From contig CM067084.1 of the NCBI GenBank assembly GCA_034008185.1, positions 38,701,099 to 38,765,098 on the forward strand: DNA of 64,000 bases. Reading direction: 5' to 3'. Of this stretch, positions 49,258 through 57,391 are shown in pieces; the stretch's first letter is position 1; each line of letters starts with the position of its first letter. The stretch is from Gorsachius magnificus (Eukaryota > Chordata > Aves > Pelecaniformes > Ardeidae). The notes beneath the pieces were generated by a model, which had not been told where the DNA came from, searched no databases, and saw nothing but the letters and a program-made list of their open reading frames with translations. The translations under genes and the position numbers were made by a program.

Positions 49258-49931
49258 ACATTTTGAGTGATGGCGTCTGTCTTTCCAAGTAACCGTTATG
49301 TGTGATGGAGCCCTGCTTTCCTGGGGTGGCTGAACACCTACCTGCCCATGGGAAGCAGTGAATGGATTCCTTGCTTTGCTTTGCTTGCACGCGTGGCTTT
49401 TGCTTTACCTATTAAACGTGGCTTTTGCTTTACCTATTAAACCATCTGTATCTCAGCCGGGGAGTGAGTGAGAGCCTGCATGGTGCTTACCACTACAGTC
49501 CCTTTTGGCATGAAAGGTGTATCTGAAAACACGGAGGTGACAGAATTGGAGTCAGATTTTGTCCAAGTAGTTTTTAAGATACTCTCAGCAATGACATGGG
49601 GCTCAAAGGGTTTGAGATAATCGGTTTAATGTGCTAGATCGAATTTATAGCTGTTATTGCTATTTAGCTATTAATCGGCAGGCTCCTGTGCTTGAAATGG
49701 GGCTTGCTTGCCTTACTGATATTATAGTCCAGTGTTGCTTGCTTTTTGCTTTTGCTGCTTGCTGTACCACTGTACTGCTTATCATTTCACTGCGCTGTGC
49801 CTGGGAACATTTTGATAACCACCATGGAGATGTGCCTGGGCTGGCAGATGGCCAGGGCATCGCTGCTGTTTCTGTGCTGCTGTGCTGGACAGGCTGTGGA
49901 TAAGTCCAAGCCAGAGCAGGGGCAAGAGGAG
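49258..49931 (+). mobile_element. Foreign segment inside the provirus: avian ERVL-like LTR in two permuted pieces
   Basis: This 0.67-kb block replaces capsid, nucleocapsid and the junction to pro, and has no retroviral frame. The first piece (about 49258-49483) looks like the 3' half of a common avian ERVL-type LTR: GATGGCGTCTGTC, a TTTACCTATTAAA polyadenylation-like signal and a U5-like tail. A spacer of about 130 bp follows (49484-49612). The second piece (about 49613-49931) looks like the 5' half of the same LTR (from TTTGAGATAATC to AGCCAGAGCAGGGG). The order R-U5, spacer, U3 is that of a retroviral RNA genome with nearly all its inside deleted. The family assignment is from memory; the absence of retroviral coding is seen directly. 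Confidence 0.6.
49392..49441. repeat. 25-bp perfect tandem duplication in the foreign segment
   Basis: Two identical head-to-tail copies (49392-49416, 49417-49441) starting CGTGGCTTTTGC and each ending in TATTAAA. The polyadenylation-like signal is therefore doubled. Confidence 0.95.
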
Positions 49932-50666
49932 GAGTTCATAGCAATGCTTCCTTCTGCCACCCCAGGGAGTGCCGGAGTGGACCTGGTCACCGTCGTTGCA
50001 GTGACTCTGACTGATGATAAGGTCCAGGTGATTCCATCTACAGCTAATGGACCTTTAGGTTTTGGTCTGAGTGCGTTACTATTGGGGCGATCATCCACCT
50101 CTCGACAAGGATTGTTGGTATTACCCGGAGTAATTGATGCAGATTATGCAGGCAATATTGGCATTATGGTTCAAACAAATCATCCACCTGTCCATATCCC
50201 GGAAAAATCTCGAATTGCACAACTAATTCCATTTCGAGCTTGTGTCCCCAATACAGGGCAAGTGCTGAGAGGAGATGGATGTTTTGGATCAACTGGGACT
50301 CCCAGTGTAATGATGACCATCCCGCTAATGAATCAGAAACCAACGTGTACTATCGTTATGCAAGGACCAGGAGGACGACAGGTTACAGCGAATAATGCCC
50401 TATTGGACACAGGGGCTGATGTAACTATTGTTCCCTCATTTGCATGGCCCCCAGAATGGCCTGTGGAGAATCTGAGTGTGCCAGTGATGGGGGTGGAGGG
50501 AGTACAAATGACAAGAACCAGTAGAGCATTAATTAGCATATGGTTGGATGGGGAGAAAAACCGGGTAGCGCAAATTAGACCATATGTGATGAACACCTCA
50601 ATTTGGCTTGTGGGGAGGAATGCACTGGGACAATTAGGGTATGTGATGACTAATGTGCGTTTTTAA
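49746..50666 (+). CDS. pro: pro: dUTPase-protease open frame (retroviral part from about 49932)
   Basis: An uninterrupted 306-codon frame. The first 60 or so residues come from the foreign segment. The retroviral part starts near residue 63. All five dUTPase motifs can be read: I GSAGVDLV (74-81), II LGRSS (113-117), III GVIDADYAGNIGI (128-140), IV RIAQLI (156-161) and V RGDGCFGSTG (175-184). The enzyme hydrolyses dUTP to dUMP. The aspartic protease follows, with active site LLDTGADVTIV (219-229) and C-terminal GRNALG (290-295). In betaretroviruses pro is made by frameshifting from gag; here the upstream gag is broken, so expression is doubtful. It is the only long undamaged frame in the provirus. 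Confidence 0.85.
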   Translation: MLLLLAVPLYCLSFHCAVPGNILITTMEMCLGWQMARASLLFLCCCAGQAVDKSKPEQGQEEEFIAMLPSATPGSAGVDLVTVVAVTLTDDKVQVIPSTANGPLGFGLSALLLGRSSTSRQGLLVLPGVIDADYAGNIGIMVQTNHPPVHIPEKSRIAQLIPFRACVPNTGQVLRGDGCFGSTGTPSVMMTIPLMNQKPTCTIVMQGPGGRQVTANNALLDTGADVTIVPSFAWPPEWPVENLSVPVMGVEGVQMTRTSRALISIWLDGEKNRVAQIRPYVMNTSIWLVGRNALGQLGYVMTNVRF

Positions 50667-50721
50667 CAGCGGCCATTGAAGGGCGACCATCCAAAAGTTA
50701 ACTTGGCTATCCAATAAACCA

Positions 50722-52638
50722 GTGTGGGTTGATCAATGGCCACTGTCACAAGAAAAGCTCGCCCATGTGCGGGAATTAGTGGAAGAACAATTAAACGCAG
50801 GACATGTAAAGCCCTCCACCAGCCCATGGAACACCCTTATATTTACGATTCCCAAGAAATCAGGAAAATGGAGGTTATTACATGACCTGCGGGTAGTAAA
50901 TGTTGTAATGCAAGACATGGGTCCGTTGCAAACAGGTTTACCTCTTCCTACAATGATACTGGCCGGGTGGGAGTTGCTTGTCATTGATTTAAAAGATTGC
51001 TTTTTTACCATTCCATTACATCCAGAGGATAGCGAAAAATTTGCCTTCATGGTTCCATCAATAAATCCAGCAGAACCAGCAAAAAGGTACCAGTGGGTGG
51101 GGCTGCCACAGGGCATGAAAAAAACCATGTGCCAACTATTTGTGGCGTGGGCTTTGGCACCTTTTTGGGAGGCTCATCCTGAGCTATTAGTGTATCATTA
51201 TATGGATTACATTTTAGTAGCTGGAGCCCAGCTCCCTGCAACGCTGATTACCACTCTGCAAAAACAATTGGAATTGTCTGGGTTAAAAATTGCACCAGAG
51301 AAGGTACAGAAAAACACCCCATGGAAGTACTTGGGAATGACCACTAGAGAAGCTGCAGTAGTCCCACAAAAATTAGAAATTAGGTCTCAAGTACAAACAC
51401 TAAACGATGTGCAGAAATTGCTAGGGGATATACAATGGGTCCATCCTTTGTGTGGCATAAGAAATTATGAACTTGCCCCGTTGATGTCACTGTTAAAAGG
51501 CGGACATTCTGCACAAGAACCTCGGGAACTAAGTAAAGAACACAAGATGGCACTGCAAGGGATAGCAGACAAAATTAGTCATACTTATGCAGGACGATAT
51601 TATACCCACCTAGACATTTGCATTACAATTCTCAATTCAGATACACAGGTGTTTGCTGTCCTTATGCAGTGGAATGAAGATTTACAAGACCCCTTGGTTA
51701 TATTAGAATGGGTGTACTTGCCTTATCAATTGCACAAAACAATTACTAACCGGAGTGAGGCCATTGCAAGGTGTCTTGTTAAGGCCCGCAATCGTTTACT
51801 AGAGATATTGGGTTGACATCCACAAACAATCTATGTGCCCATGAAACATGATTGGCTACAATGGAATTTGCAAAATTCAACATACCTACAGGATGCATTA
51901 TTGGGATTTGAAGGGCAAATATCCAACCATTATCCGTCTCACAAATTATTCAACATACACTTAACTTCAGAAGGAAAAAGCATGAGATCGGCAACACCCG
52001 TGCAGGGCTTAACCGTGTTCACAGATGCAAGCCGAAAATCTGGAAAGGCAGGCATGGTTTGGATGGAACAAGGGACGTGGAAAGAGGAACTTATATGTGC
52101 AGATGGCTCATTACAGAAACTTGAACTCTGGGCTGTAATTCGTGCTTTTGAAAAGTGGCCCACTGAACCCCTGAATGTTATATCTGACTCACTGTACGCT
52201 GTTGGGGTTGTGGAAAGGCTTGATAGGGACCTATTGTGTGAAATCAATGATCGTCATCTATGGGAATTATTCAATAGGCTATGGCACCTTCTTGCTGGTT
52301 GCAAACATTCTTACTTTATATCTTGTATTCGGAGTCATTCTGGTCTGATTGGAGGGCTTGCTAGCAGCAATGACAGGGTGGATAGGCTGGTAGCCCCACT
52401 GTGGGCCACCACCTCCCCTTCTGTGGATTGCTATGAGCAAGCAGTTTGCTCACACGCCTTTTTTCATCTAAGTGCTAAAGTTTTGGCAAAACAATTTTCA
52501 TTATCTTTGGCAGATGCCCGCAGCACCATTGCCATGGAAGTAACGGAGGCTTTGGTCCCTGTGTTAACCCACGAGGGTTGGGACCTCTCCAACTCTGGCA
52601 ATCAGACGTCACACACTATAGTCCTTTTGGGTGCTTGA
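50722..52638 (+). pseudogene. pol: pol: reverse transcriptase, RNase H and start of integrase
   Basis: One frame with a single TGA at 51814-51816. RT: fingers NTLIFTIPKKSGKWRLLHDLR, motif A VIDLKD (residues 86-91), motif B-like LPQGMKK, and motif C reading YMDY (51199-51210), so the second catalytic Asp of YMDD is Tyr. After the stop comes the connection, then RNase H with its acidic set: TDAS (Asp at about 52024), LELW (Glu), ISDS (Asp) and SNDRVD (Asp). The integrase N-terminal zinc region starts with HAFFH (about 52453-52467), but the CxxC half is not visible. A frame change near 52580 precedes the integrase core. RT cannot be active. Confidence 0.88.
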
Positions 52639-53258
52639 AGTGAGTTCATGTTACTATTGACACCTTTTCAGCTATGGTGTAGGCTAGGCTGTTAACTTCT
52701 GAGAGCTCAAAGGGGGTAATTTGCCACTGGCGTGGCTGCTTTGCAGTTCTGGGTATACTGCAACGCATTAAGACCGACAATGGCCCAGGCTATGTGGCCC
52801 GTGCTACCCAGCGATTTCTTACGGTCTGGGGTGTTACTCACACTACGGGCATTCCAGGAAATTCTACAGGTCAGGCTATCATTGAGTGGACACACCAAGT
52901 TTTGAAGGGCTTACTTGATAAACAAAAAGAGAGGGAGATTGGCCTGAGCCCCTATGATTGGGTAATGAAAGCTGTATATGTTATGAACCATCTCTGTCTT
53001 ACAGGCAATAGGACACTACCCCCTGCTTTAATACATGCCAAAGGCTTACAAGAGACAATAGACTGGTCCGACACGCCACAAGTGATGTGGCGGGATCCTA
53101 TGAGTGGTACCTGGAATGGCCCCACAAAGCTACTAACATGGGGAAAGGGTTATGCTTGTGTAATTACAGATTCTGGACCACGATGGGTACCAGCGAAATG
53201 TATCTGGCCCTGGCTGCGACATCCCAAGAATGACGAACAACCTCAGAAGCCCAAATAA
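52593..53258 (+). pseudogene. pol: pol: integrase core and C-terminal domain
   Basis: Continues pol in the next frame. The first catalytic Asp is in LWQSDVTHY (52605-52607), the second in IKTDNGPGY (52776-52778) and Glu in GQAIIEW (52884-52886), giving the D-35-E spacing of retroviral integrases. The C-terminal SH3-like DNA-binding part follows (VMWRDPMSGTWNGPTKLL, WVPAKCIWPW). Stops at 52641-52643 and 52680-52682 lie between the first two Asp residues. The end overlaps the start of env. Confidence 0.85.
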
Positions 53259-53266
53259 CTGCGGCT

Positions 53267-54257
53267 GTGTTCCTTGGATACAGGTCATCTGCTGTGATGG
53301 GACGCTTTTTGCATGGAAAGAGCGACAGTGGGATACTGCTCAACCTCATCATGGGGTTCAAGAGCTTAGCAATGGGATTCTTAATATGTATATGGGTAAC
53401 AGTATGGAAAATGGAGCAGATAGAGGGAGTTACGAGCATTAAGAACCATAGAAACGTGGTTAATATGGACAAATGCGACAGGGCGAACATCCTTTTGCTT
53501 ATCTTTAACTACTCCAGGAGACCCTTTTAGGACATGCTTAATAGGGATGCCGTATTTGAACATGAATGATTGGAAGGAGTTTGTTAGAAACAACACAATA
53601 CTAAACACGTCCATAGTGAACTCCACTTGCTGTCAGCGTTATAACTGCAGTAAGTCGCGGCTACAACGCACCTGTCACAATGATACAGAAGTGTTAGCAG
53701 CTTTGATCACCAACAAGTTGAACATCTCATTGCCATGGGACCCACAGGAGTCAGATTTGATGACATTGCTAAGTGGTAGTAATGGGTGCTTTACATTGGG
53801 AGGCAAGTTGTATAGTCACCGTGGCCAATATGGAAGAGAAAATTGGTCTCGATGGACAAACGTAACTAGCCCGACTCCAGGGTATACATACACATCCTTA
53901 ACCAGCAACTATTGCCTCGGATCCATCAGATCTGAAGCTCTCAATCAGGTATTCCACATGTGGAACAATGATTCTGCGACAGTCCTACCCCCAGAATATT
54001 TTTTGATATGCGGAGATTGAGCATGGGCAAGTATTCCAAAAAAAGCAATAGAAGGCCCATGCTATTTTGGTAAGCTATCATTGTTTGTCCCCACTCATGC
54101 TACCTTGCTAAACATGTCCATCTGGAATATCATGAGAAGACCTATAACTAAACAATCCTTACAACAATTAGGACCAGACTGTAAGGATCAGGTAACCTTC
54201 TGGGATACACCAACCAGAGTAATCACGTCTTTTCTGGCCCCCAGAGTGATGGCTGCC
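53267..54257 (+). pseudogene. env: env, surface subunit (SU)
   Basis: A first frame (53267-53530) holds a hydrophobic stretch (AMGFLICIWVTVW) that could be the leader peptide. After a frame change at about 53440 the SU runs in the frame of 53547 to 54257. It is Cys-containing with many N-glycosylation sequons (NNT, NTS, NST, NCS, NDT, NIS, NVT, NDS, NMS). Near its end it has FLICGD, where a TGA at 54018-54020 interrupts it. The class-specific receptor-binding part is not recognisable by eye, and no furin site is evident. As read it encodes no complete envelope. Confidence 0.75.
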
Positions 54258-54723
54258 TAAAATGCCTGAACTGTTCAGAAATTAGCCTGCTGGACAGCAA
54301 AACAGTTGAATATCACTTCTGAAATTCTGACCAAACTTATGGCCGACATAGTGTAAGGCATGCAGCTCTACAGGACAGAGCTGCCATAGACTTTTGCTGT
54401 TAGCACAGGGTCATGGATGTGAAGATTTTGAAGGGATGTGTTGTTTTAACCTGTCTGATCACTTTAAGTCCATACATAGTAAGTTACAACTACAAGGGAA
54501 TATGAGAAAGCTGCAAGTTAACAAGAATCTGTGGGACACGTTTTGGGATAATCTGGGTGGGGAGCACTGAAATGGCTGTGTGATTTACTAATGCATGCTT
54601 TAGTACTGATTTTAGCTGTTTTGTCTATATTAGTTTTAATTCTTGTAATATCGTGCTGTTTAACTGATATGATAAAGAGGGCTATGCATGGAGTTTGGAT
54701 AGCACAAAACAAAGAAGGGGGAA
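54258..54723 (+). pseudogene. env: env, transmembrane subunit (TM) remnant
   Basis: Begins after a TAA (54258-54260) and is broken into at least two frames with further stops. Recognisable parts are AKQLNITSEILTKL (about 54297-54338), a CX6CC motif (Cys codons at 54418, 54439 and 54442) and a hydrophobic membrane anchor (ALVLILAVLSILVLILV) with a short cytoplasmic tail in the frame starting at 54591. CX6CC is typical of TM proteins that bond covalently with SU (alpha-, gamma- and type D-like), and classical MMTV-like betaretroviral TMs lack it. The frame runs across the PPT into the 3' LTR. Confidence 0.75.
54711..54723 (+). other. Polypurine tract
   Basis: AAAGAAGGGGGAA ends one base before the TG of the 3' LTR. 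It is the expected plus-strand primer site. Confidence 0.9.
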
Positions 54724-54724
54724 T

Positions 54725-55088
54725 TGTGGATACATTCCTAGCAGAACAAGGACATCAGGTTCTGATAGGGTTGGAATGCTATTAAAGGGGAAATGCTTAG
54801 CCAGTGTACGGGACGCTATTAAAGGGGAAATGCTTAGCTAGTATACGAACTTAGTTGCTAGAGTAGAGAAGCAGTAACCACAAGTAGGGTAAGATGATGA
54901 CAATGAAATAACCAATGAGTGAGTTAGAGGCTTATATGCTTGCTGGATAGACAGTAGCATGTACGAATTAGAAAAGTCTACGTGACCGTGTGTACGGGTC
55001 TTGGAAGAGTATAAAAGCTGTATGCAAAGTTATAATAAACGGCTTCTGGAGATCATATTGGTTGGCATCAGGAGTCCGGTCTTCCACA
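54725..55088 (+). repeat. 3' LTR, 364 bp
   Basis: Matches the 5' LTR except for one missing A near 54846 and A instead of G three bases from the end. It starts TGTGGATACATT and ends TTCCACA, followed by the CTTAAG duplication. Confidence 0.97.
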
Positions 55089-55094
55089 CTTAAG
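55089..55094. repeat. Proviral target-site duplication, right copy
   Basis: CTTAAG, identical to 47562-47567. Confidence 0.92.
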
Positions 55095-55755
55095 TATTCC
55101 TTAACATGTTCCTCTTCCACCAAGGGTATGTGTTCCTTGCTCCAGCCTTTCCTCCTGGTCTCCAGAGCCTGAGATTTCTGAAGGCTAGTCACACTAGTAA
55201 AGACTGAAGGAAGAGAGCATTCAGTGCGTCAGCCTTTTCAATGTCCTATGTCACTGTGTCCCTGTGTGATTTAGCAGCAGACCCACATATTCCCTAGTCT
55301 TCCTTTTTCTGCTTATGTACTTATAGAGGCCCTTCCTGTTGCCTTTCTCTTGTTGCCTTCCTTGTTGCCTTGTTCCCTCACCAGATTCAGCTCCAGTTTG
55401 GCTTTGACATTCCTAACCCTGTCTTTGCATGCTCAGGCAGTGTCTCTATATTTCTCCCATGTTACCTGTCACTGCTTCGCCTTTCTGTGTACTTACTTTT
55501 TATGTTTGAATTTTGCCAAGGAAATCCTTGTTCATGCAGGCCTCCTGGCATCATTGCTTGACTTCCTTGTCATTGGGAAGGACTGTTCTCGAGCTTGGAA
55601 GAGAAGGTCCTTTAATATCAACAAGCTTGCCTGGCCCCCTCTTCACTGCAGAGCCTTATCCTACAGGACTCTTTCAGGCAGATCCCTGAAGAGGCCAAAG
55701 CCTGCTCTCATGAAGTCCAGGGTTGTGATCTTGCTTTTTTGCCCTGCTCCCCCTT

Positions 55756-55779
55756 TTTAGGAACCTGCAGGTTCCTAAA
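55756..55779. repeat. 24-bp perfect palindrome
   Basis: Each arm reads TTTAGGAACCTG up to the centre (CTG|CAG) and is matched perfectly by its reverse complement. It lies in decayed CR1-D sequence and seems to be a local inverted duplication. Confidence 0.95.
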
Positions 55780-56904
55780 GGAAGGCTGCCTTCAGTCTTC
55801 ACATCCCTGACAAGCTCTTGCTTGTTTGCAAGTATGAGGTCCAGCAGACCATGTCTTTTCATTGGCTTCTCTATCACTTGTGTTAGGAATTTGTCATCAA
55901 TCCTCTCCAGGAACCTCCTGGATTGCTTATGCCCTGCAGATATTGGGTTGGTTGAAGTCCACCATGAGGATCAGGGCCTGTGAACATGAAACTACTTCTA
56001 GCTGTCTGTAGAAGGCCTCATCTACTGTTTTCCTTATCAGGCAACCTGTAGCAGACATCCTCTAGTGTCATCCATACTGGTTTGTTCTTTAACCTTCACC
56101 CATAAGTTCTCAGTTGGCTCCTCATCTTCAAAAGAGCTCCATGCACTCCAGCTGCTCTCTCACATGAAGGGCAAGTCCACCTCCTCATCTTCCTGTCCTG
56201 TCCTTCCTAAAGAGCCTGTATCTCTCCATTGCAACACCCAAGTCATGGGAGCCATCCCACCACATCTCCATGATCCCAACAAGATCATAGCCCTGCAACT
56301 GCACACAGATCTCTACTTACTCACATTTATTCCCATGCTGTGCACATTAGTGTACAGGCACTTCGGAGAGGCACTCTGGCATGCCAATCCCCAGAAAGGG
56401 TCTGGGGATTTTTCCCAAATTAGTGCCTTGTAGGCACTTCCTTGCTTACCTGCAAGTGCTTGAGGTAACCCTATTTAAGCTCTGTTTTCTTGGTTTTGTC
56501 TTTGCCTTCATTTACCCCATCCCTGGCCTTTTGCTTGTCAGTCCTGTCCATCACTCCCTCACAGGCTGCTGGCCATACTCTCCATCTCACATCACTCCCA
56601 GTTTAAAGCAGGTCAGCAAGTCTTACCAGGTCAGCCATCTTGCTGGCAAAGATACCTTTGCCTCACTTGCTGAGGTGCATCCCATCTCTCCCAAGCAGAC
56701 GTTGATCCTCAGACACGGTCCCATGTCACAGAAACCAAAACCCTGTTGCCAACACCAGCTACACAGCCAGCACAACCGGTGCAGCTTGGTTTGTTCCTTC
56801 CAGAAACATGCCCTGAACATAAGAACTGCTAAAGGTTTAGAGCTTTTTTATAAATATACAAAATTCACTTAAAGTCAGTGTTTTAAGATGCTACTTTAAG
56901 TGAT

Positions 56905-57063
56905 ATTCATAGAATCATAGAATCACAGAGCACTTTGGGTAGGAAGGGACCTTTAGAGGTCATCTAGCCCAACAACCCCTCTGCAGTGAGCAGGAACATC
57001 TTTAACTGGATCAGGTTGCTCAAAGCCCTGTCCAATGTTTCCAAGCCTTGAATGTTTCCAGGG
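56905..57063 (-). mobile_element. CR1-E: short CR1 3' fragment
   Basis: The minus-strand CR1 3' end begins at the octamer tail (ATTCATAGAATCATAG) and runs about 160 bp into the end of ORF2/3' UTR. It is separate from CR1-D, whose own 3' end is at 46910. Confidence 0.88.
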
Positions 57064-57373
57064 ATATTAAACATATATATATATTTTACTGTGTAGCATA
57101 CAATACTTGAGGTGATAACAACTATAACACATATATCCTGCTTAAAAGAACAACCTTAGTTAAAGAACAGGCACCCAGTTTATCCAATACTATTTGCAGT
57201 AGGTTTATTAATGATTGCCGACATTCCTGCTGTAAGACCACCGTTATCAGGTAAATCCACAGCCGCTGCTGAAGGCTGAGATTCCTTACTGCTTGGAGCA
57301 ATTTTTAAATATAAACCATGTTGTCTGGTTGTTACTGGTCATTTTTTTTTTGACAAAGTGAAAAAAGCAGCAG

Positions 57374-57391
57374 TAATAATAATAATAATAA
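57374..57391. repeat. (TAA)6 microsatellite
   Basis: Six uninterrupted TAA units in AT-rich DNA. Confidence 0.95.

Larger units (their letters stand above)
47568..55088 (+). mobile_element. Class II (ERVK/beta-like) endogenous provirus, 7.5 kb, defective and chimeric
   Basis: Complete provirus with two LTRs, PBS, leader, gag, dUTPase-protease, RT-RNase H, integrase, env SU/TM and PPT in retroviral order, inserted into CR1-D in the opposite orientation. A dUTPase fused before the protease and a D-35-E integrase place pol with betaretrovirus-like class II elements. The PBS fits tRNA-Trp, as in avian alpharetroviruses, and the env TM has a CX6CC motif. The LTRs are nearly identical (one substitution, one 1-base indel over 364-365 bp). 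The inside has a replaced gag/pro segment, at least four frame changes or so, about eight in-frame stops and a changed RT active site. It is not replication-competent. Confidence 0.95.
55089..56830 (-). mobile_element. CR1-D, 5' part (continues from 47567)
   Basis: The CR1 sequence resumes exactly after the proviral target duplication. On the minus strand it covers the pre-RT and linker region, then the endonuclease (an LMVDFNQP version of the LMGDFN block near 55955-55975, the Gly being Val). It extends back to the end of ORF1, where 56720-56790 resembles CR1-C at about 24270-24330. Many stops and indels mark it as old. It is 5'-truncated at roughly 56830. Confidence 0.88.

Noticed and set aside
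49746..49931. Hydrophobic N-terminus of the dUTPase-protease frame read as a signal peptide
   Set aside because: It is translated from the foreign LTR-like segment, and the in-frame ATG there is fortuitous.
47568..55088. Calling the provirus an alpharetrovirus because of the tRNA-Trp PBS
   Set aside because: The dUTPase before the protease and the pol sequence fit betaretrovirus-like class II elements better.
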